This document shows, one piece after another, positions 23,707 to 35,604 of a DNA stretch of 64,000 bases. The notes under the pieces are model-generated. The model ran no database searches, was not told the DNA's origin, and saw nothing but the letters and a program-made list of their open reading frames with translations. The translations under genes and the position numbers were made by a program. Numbering within the stretch: position 1 is the stretch's first letter; each line of letters opens with the position of its first letter. The DNA is from Pratylenchus scribneri (lineage: Eukaryota > Nematoda > Chromadorea > Rhabditida > Pratylenchidae), in assembly GCA_030063045.1 (NCBI GenBank), contig JAQSEB010000045.1, forward strand, positions 1,585,079 through 1,649,078, in the 5' to 3' direction.

Positions 23707-26431
23707 TTAAGTAACATTAATGCGATTTACTGGGAATAGAGGCAATGGAATCGTTTGTCGGTTTCCATTCGTTTGAGTGGATATGGGCAGTCGGCACCGT
23801 ATATCGACCGTTTTTGTCTTTGTCTCGCTCTTCCACAAATTCCACCGTTTTGGTAGTACATCCGCCATCCATTGTTGACGAAAAGTGGAGCTGGCCCAGA
23901 GCATCAGCCGACTCGGCAAAACAATATTACAACTGTCATGAGTAATTCCGTCGAGTGAAAAGCGTAATTCTTTAAAATTTCCAATCACTTGCAAGAATTG
24001 CAAGTTGGTGGAATGCTAAAAGTTAGTAAAATTAAGTTTTAAGTATAAATAATTCAAAATATTTAAAATTTTCTTTTTCAAAAATTTAAAAATATCTATA
24101 TCTAAAAATATAAAAAATCAAATAAAGCTAGAAAATGATTAAAGATGGTATAAATATAAGTAAAAAATTTACAAAAAACATTGTGATAATTCCTAGGCCA
24201 GCAAATGTGCACATTGCGTAAATAAGCAAATTTCTTTCAATACGGTCTGAAGTATTCCAATTGTTATTCAGCAAAATGCGCTGTCGTTTGCGATAATGGT
24301 AGAGAAATATAGTAGATAAACTCAATATAGTGCAAATTATCAGGCATATGATGGAAAATAATCTCACCAAATATGAGTTATCCAAAGAACATTGCTAGAA
24401 AAAAAATAATGCATTTTTAGCGGGAGAGTAAAAATTTTATAAAATATTAATATAAAAAGAAATTTCTTTTTTAGTATTATTATTAAATTATTGTTAGGAA
24501 AATATATTTCCTGGATATATATTTTATTAATATAAAAAGTATTTTTCTAGAAAATAGTTATCAGATTTTATGATCGGTTTTTAAAATAATAATAAAAAAA
24601 ATGGGTGCTGTGGCGTTAGTTAAAAAATGCAAATTTGTTGCATTTGTTAAAAAAAGTGCAAAATTGTTGCGTTTGTTAAAAAATATGCAAAATTGTTGTG
24701 ATTGTTAAAAAATATGCAAATTTTGTTGTGATTGTGTTAAAAAACATGCAAATTTTGTTGTGTTAGTTAAAAAAAATGCAAAATTTTTTATAATATATGT
24801 TATGGCAAAAGTGGAACACGGCAAAAAGGAGGAGATTGCCAATGAAGGAGGAGGAGTGCCATTGATGAAGGGGGAAATGTCATTGAGGAAAATGAGTGCC
24901 ATTGGACGAAAAGAAGTGCCGGGGAGTGCCAAAGAATTTTGGCAGCTTTCTGTAGAAGGAGGCTAACATAATGTGAGGGTGGAGGAGAGAATCAGGATGC
25001 CGAGGCAAAATTCTGGAAGTGTAGGCGAATATCAAGAGGACAAATTTTGATGCTCTCTTGAACCATTTCTTTAATGCCAGCATATCGCCTTACCTCCAAT
25101 GCTCGCCTTCACTGGCAGAATATATCGCCTTGGCACACCCACCCAATACCTACCTTCACAGCCAGGATGTCGCCACGGCATTCCCATCGCTCGCTATCCC
25201 TCTATGATGTTAGCCTCCTTCTACAGAAAGCTGTCAAAATCCCTTGGCACTCCCCTTTCACTAATGGCACTTCCCTTCATCAATGGCACTTCCTTTCGTC
25301 CAATGGCACTCATCTTCATTCAATGGCACGCTCACTCCTTCAATGTCATTTCCCCCTTCATCAATGGCACTCCTCCTCCTTCATTGGCAATCTCCTCCTT
25401 TTTGCCGTGTTCCACTTTTGCCATAACATATATTATAAAAAAATTTTGCATTTTTTTTAACTAACACAACAAAATTTGCATTTTTTTTAACTAACACAAC
25501 AAAATTTGCATATTTTTTAACAATCACAACAATTTTGCATATTATTTAACAAACGCAACAATTTTGCACTTTTTTTAACAAATGCAACAAATTTGCATTT
25601 TTTAACAAACGCACACGCACGAAAAAAATGTAGAACATACATTTGTATTTCCCGTAATGGAGAATGTTGTGCCATTGAAATTATATGGATCATTGTTAAC
25701 AATGGCAATTAGTGTGTCTCTCCAAAAGAAACAAAATGAAAAATAAAATGGAATTCCATAAATTATCAAAACAGAAAGTGGTAAAAGATAAAGCCAAATC
25801 TGTGAATAAAATTAAGGGTAAAATTTTTAAATAATTTTTTTAATTAAATAAAAAATATAATTTTAATAAAAAAATATAATTTTTTCTCAAAGATATTTTT
25901 TGTTAAAAATTTTATGTAATGTTCATTTTTGCATTTAATTTACCTTCTCATAATGTAATGGAAAAGCAATTGCAATAAATCGATTCAATTGGATGGCAGC
26001 AGTAGAAAAATTATCAGCATAGAAGCAAAAATACAATAAGAAAAAATAGAGAGCCAATACTGTACTTGGTAGAAGTTGGTAGAATGGCAGAAGAAAGCCA
26101 CCGATGATTTTTGGTAGACGGTAGCCGAACATGGTGCCCCACATTTTCAGAAAATTCTTAAAGCAAAATTAATTAATATTTTTAATAAAAAAAATTTATT
26201 ACATTCATTTTATTTATTTTATTTAATTAATTATTTTAAATATTTTTTATTGCTTACTGGAATGGCGCGCACAGCGAAAAGAATGTTGAATGAATTATGT
26301 AATTGTTTATGCTTGATTATCACCACCACTTCCGATAAATACAATAAAAATGATGGAATAGTTAAGAATGTCACATAAAGATAATAACTTCGAAGAGAAT
26401 AAAGAAAGTCAATCACTTCATCCAGTGTCAT
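23707..26431 (-). CDS. SRG-like seven-transmembrane chemoreceptor, copy E
   Basis: Five phase-0 exons: 26258-26431, 25944-26156, 25641-25799, 24173-24394 and 23707-24015, giving 358 residues with seven membrane segments. Compared with copy A, TM1 is one residue shorter (TFLTIPSF). The exon 1 end reads RAIP, not RAIA. Intron 3 is 1246 bp because it contains a foldback element; in the other copies this intron is 54-229 bp. The splice sites around the insertion are intact, so the gene could still be expressed if the hairpin does not disturb splicing. Predicted chemosensory GPCR, SRG type. The closest relatives are copies B and D in exon 4. Confidence 0.78.
24604..25621. mobile_element. Foldback element inside intron 3 of copy E
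   Basis: A 1018-bp element with very long inverted arms, 24604-24969 and 25207-25621, and a unique centre of about 240 bp. The outer part of each arm is made of GCAAA(A)TTTGTTG-type short repeats; the inner part consists of AGTGCCATTG-type repeats. A possible 9-bp target duplication AAAAAAATG lies at 24595-24603 and 25622-25630. It is low in complexity, so it is weak evidence. Arms this long with 9-bp duplications fit Foldback or Mutator-like non-autonomous elements. No transposase is present. Confidence 0.8.
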
Positions 26432-27801
26432 TGTCTAAAATTTATCAACATTATCAAATCAAAATCCGCTCAATTTATTTCTTGAATTTGTAATAAAATC
26501 TACCTAATAATTTTAAATAAATTGCAAAATTATCGAATAGCTCAAACCAATATCCTTAAGGGACTATCATAAATCTTATGTTATTTATAAGATAATATGC
26601 CTTTGATGTGGGTTTATAAGGAGCAATTTTATTTTAACCGAATGCTCACTGCCGATTGCTGCAGGGATCACGAAAATTTTTTTAATTCTAGCCTCAAATA
26701 AGATCTCTTTTTTTATATTAATGTTGACCTGTTGCCCTTTATTGCCAGTACTCAGTATTATTTGTGTTATGTTTAAAAAATAAACGAAACTTTTTTGTAT
26801 TTATCTTTCGAAAAACATTTATTAATGTTTAAAGTCAATGTCCATTATAATTAATTTGGCAATTTGCGTGCAAGAATATTTTGAATATGTACTAATGTTT
26901 TTTCCGTAGTGAATTTATAAGGAAAACAAGCGAATGTTACTCCTCTCCTACATAAAGTTTATCTGAGTTGGATTCCTTCGAATTTTAGTCTTTTTCATCG
27001 AATTTATTTTTTTATTTTGTATTACTGATGATTTTAATTTTCTATGCAAAAATAAAAATATTTTGATTAAAGTGATGAAGGAGGATACCAGGAATTTATA
27101 AATGGAAAAAATATTTTTTCAGTCCGTGGATTCCAGTATTAGGGTCGAAAGTTAAAGGACAACTCCTCTAATTGTACTATTACCATACAAAAATTAAAAT
27201 TTTTCTTTGCTATAATGAAGTTTAATTTCTCTTTATATTTGTTCAAGAATCATGGTTAATTTTTCTATTGGACTGAATAAAACAGAAAGTTTTTTAAAAT
27301 TTTGGCAAAATTTTAGCATTTATGAAAAAATTATTTATGAAATTTCTTTCTGCCTTCTGTTTTAAAATCAAAAATTAGGCATTGAATTCTACCCAACAAT
27401 TATTCTAAATCTAATTATGGATTAATGATGTACGAAATATCATTCGAAACCAACCATAAAGCGTCAATGCACCCAATAATTCATTTTTAATTTTGGTGTA
27501 GTCTACAATTTTCTTGGCACATGTCATTTAATAATTTAATATTAAACCCCAGCCAATAGAAAACCGGTGGCGTAATAATTGAATGTGAACATTTCAACAC
27601 AAATAAGAATCCGTTAATGAATTATCAAAAAAAGATAAAAGCAGAAAATGGACAAGAGTAGATTGCAATAGGTAAAAATTTTTTTTCAAAAATTAAAAAT
27701 GTGCGAATTAAACAATTTAAATTTTAAAAATAAGGAAAAAAAAAGTATCAACAATTTTTTCCATATAATTAAAAAGGACACTATTTAATTTGCCGAATAA
27801 A
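26432..27801. other. Spacer upstream of copy E
   Basis: No gene. 26760-27110 matches the amplified spacer, and the GAATTCTACCCAACAATTAT block near 27378 matches those upstream of copies A and F. The promoter of copy E should lie here. Confidence 0.5.
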
Positions 27802-28094
27802 TTATTGAAAATGTCAAATAACCTAATAATAGATTTTAGTGGTTTTTTAGTGGTTTATGTTAGACCCCTATACCCATTTGATAGATCTCGTCAAGACACG
27901 TCGATGATTAATTTTAAATTGGTTTTAAACCAAAATTGGCAAACGGTTTAAAAAAAGGTTTAATATAAGCATGACAAATATATACCAATCGACGCGTCTT
28001 GACGAGATCTATCGAATGGGTATGGGGTTTAAGGGTCTAGGACAAACCACTAAATCGATAAAACCTATTAAAACTTTATTCGACATTTTCATTA
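27802..28094. mobile_element. Inverted-repeat element, about 290 bp
   Basis: The left arm (about 27802-27915) and right arm (about 27985-28094) are imperfect complements. They share GAAAATGTC(A/G)AATAA, AGTGGTTT and the GATAGATCTCGTCAAGAC landmark. The centre contains GGTTTTAAACC and ACGGTTTA motifs reminiscent of the AAACCGGTTT repeats at the start of the window. No ORF. A target duplication could not be fixed, so the class is not assigned. Confidence 0.65.
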
Positions 28095-28417
28095 GTCTAT
28101 TTTAAATATTTCCCTAATCGAAAATGATTTTCGAACTGTATCAAGTTTAATTTTTTTTTCTCACATTTCTGCACTGCACATCCAGCAGATAAGAGGTAAA
28201 GTAAAATAGATAACTTTTGCGTGTGTCAAAGAGAATAATGTGAACTTATTTATTGGTAAATATAAATAATAAGTTACAAATTTATTAATTTAAATGATCA
28301 AATTTTATAAATTTGTTAAAAAAGAAAAATTTTATTCCAAAAATGATAAAATGTAAAATTGGAATTTCATGAAATCGGAATAATAAAAAAGAATGTAAAA
28401 TACAAATAAAAAATTTT
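28095..28417. other. Spacer downstream of copy F
   Basis: AT-rich sequence without a recognisable gene or repeat. Confidence 0.4.
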
Positions 28418-29917
28418 TTAAGCAATAGAAATTTTAGTCAGGGACAATGGAATCATTTGTCGGTTTCCATTATTTTGAGTTGGCAATGGACGGCATGTTA
28501 AATTGATTGTTTTCGACTTTGTTTCCTTCTTCCATAAATTCCACCGTTTTGGCAACACTTCCACTGCCCATTTTTGCCTAAAAGTGGAGCTGGCCCAAAG
28601 CATCAGCCAACTTGGTAAAATAATATTGCAACTGTCGTGAATAATTGTACTGAGTGCTGATTTAAGATCCGGGAAATGTTCGCCCAATTCCAAGTTGAAG
28701 GCTTTCTCAATGGTGCGGAAATTCTGAAGGGAAAAACATATAGATTAAATTGGAAATAAATTTTTGTTCAGTAAAAAATCACAAAAAATTTTAAAAATGT
28801 GTGAAATTGTTTTTGTTTTAGCTTAATAAAATTATTTATAAATAAATAATTTACAAAGAATAATGTAATAAATCCGAGGCCAACAAATGTGCACATTGCA
28901 TAAATCAACAAATTCCTCTCAATTCTGTCCGTAGTCGAATTATTGTTATTGGCCTGACCGGTCGAATGGATGTTCAAAGTGCCATTTCTTTTACGCCAAT
29001 GATAGAGAAAAATTGACATTAAACTCATTATAGTGCAAGCAATCAGAAATGAGACTGAAAATGTTGACACTATGCTCGTGCTATCCCAAATACAATTCTG
29101 AAAAAAAAGATGCGAGAGTGCAATATTTATTTTTGAATAAAAATACCTTTTTTGGAAATTTTAAATAAATTAAAAACTATTTTCAAATTAGAGTATTTTT
29201 CTTATATTCAAATTTTGGTCAGTTATATTAAAAAATGAAGAACTACATTTCCATATCCTCTGAAGGAGAATGTTGTGCGATTTGCACTCAATGGATCGGG
29301 GCTAATAATGCTTAATTGTACATCTGGCGTAATCAAACAAAATGACAGAGCAAATGGCACTCCATAAATGATCAAAACGGAAAGTGGCAAAAGATAACGC
29401 CAAATCTGAAAATGAAATTAAAGATTAAACAGATATCCTATTATTAACCTTATCATAATGTATGGGGAATGCGATTGCAATAAATCGATTCAATTGGATG
29501 GCAGCAGTGGACAAATTATCAGCGTAGAAGCAAAAATACAAGAAAAACGAATAGAAAGATAATACTGTAGTGGGGAGCAGTTGGTAGAATGGCAATAAAA
29601 ATCCTCCACAGATTTTTGGTAGACGGTAGGCGAACATTGAAGCCCACATTTTGAAGAAATTCTGGATAAAAAATTAATTAGTATTTTTAATAAATTTTAT
29701 TTATTTTTTTAATTTAATTAATTTATATATTTTAATTTTTACTTACGGCAATGGCGCGTACAGCGAAAAGAATGTTGAATGAATTGTGTAATTGTTTATG
29801 CTTGATTATCACCACCACTTCCGATAAATACAACAAAAATGATGGAAATCCAATGATGAAGCTCACATAAATATAATAATTTCGAAAATAATAAAGAAAA
29901 TCAATCACTTCGTCCAT
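28418..29917 (-). CDS. SRG-like seven-transmembrane chemoreceptor, copy F
   Basis: Five phase-0 exons: 29747-29917, 29449-29661, 29247-29405, 28855-29097 and 28418-28723, giving 363 residues. It is the first gene of the cluster in transcription order. It keeps VVVIIKHKQLHNSF, NLSTAAIQLNRFIAI, DRIERNLLIYAMC and PSWLMLWASS. It differs in GFPSF in TM1, the NCIWDST start of exon 4 and a longer NFRTIEKAF start of exon 5. An in-frame upstream ATG at 29965 exists, but 29917 matches the family. Predicted chemosensory GPCR, ligand unknown; intact. Confidence 0.8.
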
Positions 29918-32003
29918 TTTGAGAAATCTATAAATTAAAATAAATATTATATCAAAAAAATACAAAATAATAGTTGAAATTATTAATTTTTTTTCTTAAA
30001 TTAGTGAAAAAAATTAGCAAAAATTAAAAAAAATTTAAACATATCCAGACTAGAAGTGAAGAAACTTATCATGGATATTATGGAAAAATATTTGTTAATT
30101 AAATTTAATCTGAGAAAAATTTTCTTTATGTTTTTAATTTTCAATGGTTATATTAAATTTAGGAAATAATGGCAGTGAATTTTACACAAACAATTATTCT
30201 CAATCTAATTATGGGTTATGTCTCATGTGCGAAAGTGTCTATCGTCTGCACACGAGTTGGCAATGTTTTGATAACATTTTGACATCTTGCATTCAGCTAT
30301 TAGTGGACAATTTTTATGTCATGCTTTCAATAATTTCATATTTATCAATTTTTATGTACTCTCAAAAATATAAATTTTAAATTAAAATTTTGAAAAAAAT
30401 AATTTATGAGATGAAAAATTTGAAAATATCTTCCCTTATAAAAATTATCTCTTTAAATATTATAAAATATTTTATGTATAATATTTGGAAGGTCTTAAGA
30501 GTTAATAAATGGATGATATCAGAATAAGATAAGTTGCTTTATCCCCTATAATCATTTGTCCTTGTTTGAAAAATAAGGTGAACAAACTGATTATGAAGTC
30601 GTCGAAAAAATGGAGAAAAATGTTAAGAAGAAATTGAGAACGGGAAAAAGCATATAGCTTAAATAGAGGGTTTTTCCGTGTAGGTTAAAAAAATGTTTGC
30701 CCTATTCCTCACACAGTCCGGGTCCGGGTAGAGGTCAACCGATGACCTTGATTATTGTATTCTACGGCTGAAAGATCATTCCTCAACATAATTGATAATC
30801 AACACGAAACGTAAGATTATATAAACAGTTACTTGTTTTGACCTGTTGCCCTTTAGGGTCAGTACTAAATACTCATACTCAGTATAATTCTTGTAATTTT
30901 TATCATAAATAAAACTTTTTTGTATCAATCTCTCAAAAAAAAAAGTTCGTTCCAATGTCCATAATGATGAATTTGGAAAATATTTTTATAATTTGTGTGC
31001 CCGAAAATTTTGAATATGCACTAATGTTTTTTGTTGGTGAATTTATATTTATAAGAAAGAAAACATGCAATGTTACTCCTTCATATTTATCTGAATTAGA
31101 ATTTTCTTAAATTTACAAATATTTTATTTTTTTGTACTACTGATGATTTTTATTTTTTGAATAAGAATAAAAATATTTTGATTAAAAATGTGAAGGAAGA
31201 TAACAGGAATTTATTATAGATAGCACAAAATATGGTGTCAGTCAATGATGTTGATCGAAAACATTCTACTCATATGTTTTACTGATGAAGTAGAAAGTGC
31301 AAACGAAAATAACAATAATAAGAAAAATTGTTTTTTTTTTGAAAGATTCAAGAAACGATTGCCAAGAAACAGGGAGCTACAAATTCCTTCAATTCCATTG
31401 TAGTCCATTTGAGTTTATGTTATTTTTATATCGATAATTGTTAGGAGGAGGTTTATTATTTTTGAATACGATATTGATGATTTTAAATTTAAATATGTAA
31501 TTTTTCCTTATCATCTCGGCCCAAGAACATACAAATCCGGGTCCTTATATTATTGAATTTCACATTCACATCCTTAATATTTTATTGGCAATAAAAAGTA
31601 AAAAATAAAAGAATAAACATACAAAAATTGAATATAATTTTAATTGAATATTTTTTACATATCGATTTTTTTTATTTATTATTATGATGATTGAATAAAA
31701 ATGCTTGAATTTCGGTATGGAAACTGTTGACTTTGATGATTCAAATCAATGTAATCATTTTGAATCTTTTGTTAAGACTTATGATTGTGATGGAATGGGA
31801 CGGATGGATGGATGAGTCATTTTTAAATTCTTTTATTCATTGAGAAGATGGAGGAAAAATCTATTTTTGATTTTATTTTAATAGCTTTAAAATAGAATTG
31901 CATTAAAAATTGAATTTTAAATTGTGAATAATTTAATGCTTTACAAAAATTTATTCTCATTCTATTAAAAAAAGAAATAAAATAAAAATTGTATTTGAAA
32001 TAA
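29918..32003. other. Intergenic region upstream of copy F
   Basis: The left part repeats the amplified receptor spacer (GAATTTTACACAAACAATTA near 30170, and 30890-31230). An open frame of 78 codons at 30144-30380 runs through that repeated spacer and is not supported as a gene. The right part, 31300-32000, shows nothing recognisable except presumed promoter sequence for the gene at 32004. Confidence 0.45.
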
Positions 32004-32960
32004 ATGAAATTTTTATTCCCAATATTTTTGTCAATTTTCCTCATCAAATTCAAAAGTGCTGAAGCCAATCCAATCCATGGAACAAATTATCGGTATATTG
32101 TTTCGGGCACATTGAATTGTTTTGACAAGAAAACTGGCACATTCAAACCAGCCAACGGTGAAAAAATAGATTTGTACGAGGATGACTTTTGGGGAGGTAG
32201 AGTAAATTTAATTAATTTTAAATTATAAACAGAACAATTTAAATAGATCCAATTTTCTTTTCTTTTTAATAAAAAGAAATATTAATTTTAGAAATTTAAT
32301 TTTTTTTTTTGTTAAAATTTCCGAATTTTTGAAATATTAATAAATTAACGAACTCAGGAAATTAGGAATTGGATTTTAATTAAAGTTACCGTTAATATTA
32401 ATCACGATATAAGTTTAAAGAGCATAATTAGGCAAGTTTTTGGCTGATTGCTCTAAGAAGACAATAATTAATTTATTTGGAAAGATAAACCATTGGAAAG
32501 CCTAAATTGCCATATACATTTAGGCATTTTAATTTTTGGAAATTTAAAACATTATTTTAAAATAAACAGCTTTTTCCTCAAAAATATGAGTTAATTTTTT
32601 TTAAAGTTGCATTAAAAAATCTAATTATAGTAGAGGAAGAGTTTTATGTTAGAAAAATGGCTTTTCGATATTGCTAAGCTGTGTTGCGGCTTGTGGCAAG
32701 GGCAAAAACGTCAGTTATGCAATTTTTTCAATATTATGTCCTCAAAAATGTTAATTTTTTAACATGAATTATTCTATGATTTCAATAACTTATTTCTTTT
32801 TTGACATTTCTTAAAATAAAATCATTGATTTTGATATATAGATGACCATATGGCCACGGCATATACGGACAAAGATGGAAAATTTAATTTGGTGGGCACC
32901 GAAGATGAAGGAAATGAGCCGGAACCATATTTGTACATCGATGGAGCATGCGGTGGATGG
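32004..32960 (+). CDS. Transthyretin-like family protein, 3' end unresolved
   Basis: Exon 1 (32004-32196) encodes a signal peptide ending near KSAEA. It then enters the transthyretin-like fold: RYIVSGTLNCFDKKTG, then IDLYEDDFWG. Exon 2 (32842-32960) joins in frame, with D-D-H-MATAYTDKDGKFNLVG followed by PEPYLYIDGACGG. Both stretches match the nematode transthyretin-like (TTL) secreted family, whose members include the engulfment factor TTR-52 and effectors of plant parasites. The final strands and cysteines are not found in a convincing continuation. Candidate exons at about 33380-33553 and 33894-34153 do not join cleanly. The gene may be truncated, or its last exon may have been missed. Confidence 0.7.
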
Positions 32961-34693
32961 GTTCTTTTTTTACATTTTATTTATAGGGAAATTGCGTAAA
33001 AATAAATTAATAGGAAAAATATGAATCTTTTAATTTTATTTTTTTGGCCAGAAATTTCTGGCCCATTAAATTTGAACAATCATTTTTGATATTAAACTGC
33101 TATAAAAAGAGAGAGCTTTTAGCCCATTAAATGAGAAAAATAACACAATTCCCTATTCTTCTTCTTTCCGCTGTTCTCTTTTTATTAACAAATAAAAAGA
33201 AGCAAAAATTTTGGAAATAGAATGTAAATTTAGAATAGACGAATACATAAAAGGAAGAGAAGCTGCTTATTCCCTTCCAATTGCTTCGTCCTTTGCCTGC
33301 TTCCTATAAACAATTTTCTGGCAAAGCCACCTATTTCTATATATACGACCTCAATTTTTTCCACTTCTGTGTCGATCGCTTGGGCCGGTGTGCCCAAAAA
33401 GGCAGAGGAGTGCGTGCCGTCCGCACGGGCAGTGAAGGAGTTGTGAGTGTCCCGTTTCCTTGGCTGAATTTGGAAATTGGCACGAAGCCAATGAATTTAG
33501 TCAAGAAGTTTGTTGGGAGCAAATACGGGAAAGATGATTCAGTCTGCCGTTGATGCGAGTCCATCTTCATCTTCCACAACTCTAAATAGGCCTAAACACA
33601 CAGCCGGACAGAAATGTCAAAAACGTGCCTCGCTTTCCAATGAAGCGAGCGATTGACCCAATTTTTTCTTTTCAAATGTTTAGAATAATTTAAAAATTTA
33701 CCAAAGTAATTATTAATAAAAAATGTTCTATGCAAAAAGCTTTTAACCAGAGCTTTATTAATAAATTGAAACATTGTTGAAAATATTCTACAAAATTCGG
33801 TAGTTATCCTGATCAAGAAATTTTCAAAAAAATGGGAAAAAAATAAATGATTTTTGTGTAAATACAATTAATTAATTTATTAAATTCATTCCAGATCCGT
33901 TATCTCTGCCTCTACCCTACAGAACAGGAGCAAAGGGTGATCATAAATATGGGCCGAGGTGGCGATAAAGATACGGTGTCAATCAATGGGACTACTGTAT
34001 TGGCATTGTTGCCAATGGCAAGAAATTGCAATGACCTGGGAATTTGGCCAAAATCAATTCTGGGACCGGAAGAAGGGGGAGGAGGACATTGATATTGGCA
34101 GTCCATATTTTTTTCGGTTTTTTAAGATCCACAAACGGAGTCCCAATTTTTAATTGATAAATTCCATCTGTATTTGAAATTTTTTATTTTTTATAAAAAA
34201 ATAATTTCGATTTTGCTAATTCTATATCTCTTATTGGTCTTTTATTAGTACCGAAATTTTGATTTAAAATTTTCTGAAAGATTTTTTCATTTCTGTTGAC
34301 CAAAAAAGGTTAATAGGCCACTATCAAAATTTTTTCCTTGGTAAAATTTTCCATGTGCACTATTGTCGATCCGATAAAATCACTGATTCCTTCGAATAAG
34401 CCGGAAGATGATTAATCAAAACTACTATCAAACTCCTTGATTGCTTTCATCTGTTCTCATAATCCACTTATCAATCTTCGGCTGATTTCCATCGCTGAAT
34501 CCGCTGTCAAATCAGACTTCAATTTTCTCATCACTTCCACTTCTATTTTATAAAAATTGGGCCAGAATACTGAATTCATATCAAAAGTATAATTGAAGCA
34601 TTTTTGTTAAATTTAATAATTTCAAAAATTAATTGAATTTTAGGTTGGCAATTTTAAAATTGTTGGCTGAAAAATTATAGTCGAATTTAGCCA
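32961..34693. other. Region with candidate 3' exons of the transthyretin-like gene
   Basis: 33380-33553 (plus) is GC-richer and open, with GSEGVVSVPFPWLNLEIGT and a final cysteine before TGA; this has some similarity to the last strands of transthyretin-like proteins. A TTCATTCCAG acceptor at 33893 precedes an open stretch to about 34090-34153 in several frames. Neither could be connected to exon 2 with strong donor and acceptor pairs in a consistent phase. The rest is AT-rich non-coding sequence. Confidence 0.3.
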
Positions 34694-34935
34694 TTATCTA
34701 TAATTTTTGTTTGAGCATCTGCATTTTATATTTTGACTAAAATTTGAAAATTTCCATCCCTCGTCAAGCCGAACAAACATAAATGGCACCTGTGGAAAAG
34801 TGTCATTAGTAATGATGAAATGTGATATAGTCTTGAAATTTATTTGCTTAAAATGGTACTGATCTTTTTGTGGTACTAATTTGTACGAAATGTGGAGTAT
34901 GGACCGTACGATCAAATGAAAGCAGTCAAATTTTG
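34694..34935 (-). CDS. Possible terminal exon of unknown protein
   Basis: An open stretch on the minus strand follows a TTATGTTTCAG acceptor and ends in a stop at 34694. It encodes about 80 residues with DCFHLIVRSI, HFKQINFKTISHF and PQVPFMFVRLDEGW. The mixed, non-repetitive composition looks coding rather than random, and I do not recognise the family. Upstream exons were not found. It could be a fragment of an old gene. Confidence 0.35.
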
Positions 34936-35604
34936 CTGAAACATAATTCGAATTCACTGAGGCAGTAAAATCTGATTTGAATGCTATTTTCTATAGGAAA
35001 ATTTACAATTCAAATTTAATTAATTTACTTATTGATTAAGTCTAACTGGAAATATTTTATGATTTAAGACTATAAATCTATGAATTTTAAATAAATCCAG
35101 CAGTTTATTAGAGATTTGGTTTGATAAATTGTTTTTTATTCCACATCATATACATCGAAATAGTTTTTAATTCTTGAAAAGTACGTTTTTTTTGCTTAAA
35201 AAAACAATAAATAATATTTTAATCTCACTTTTTGGATACCTTAAATCTAACAATAGACAGTAAATATCAATATTATTAATTTTTATTTAATTCCATAATG
35301 AATAAATATTTTGTTTGCATAAAAGTAGTCAATATGAAAAAAAATTCTTCATTCCATTTTGTACCATTTTGTCCTTAATTTTTTCTTCGAATGATGTCAT
35401 ATTTAAACATTTATTCCATAGACGAATTCAATTGCCCCAAATGTTGATTTTACCACATTTTCGCACATTTGGCTGTTCAAATAAAAAAATTTGACTGAAT
35501 TGGTTGCATATAAAAATGGGGCCAATTGAATTTATAAGCCATAATTTTGTTCATTCATAATTAAAAATCCTTTTCCTTCCAATTCAATAAATCCCCAATC
35601 AAAA
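34936..35604. other. Intergenic, no gene recognised
   Basis: AT-rich sequence. The final 100 bases before 35605 should contain the promoter of the secreted Gly/Arg-rich gene; no clear TATA box was distinguished. Confidence 0.4.
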
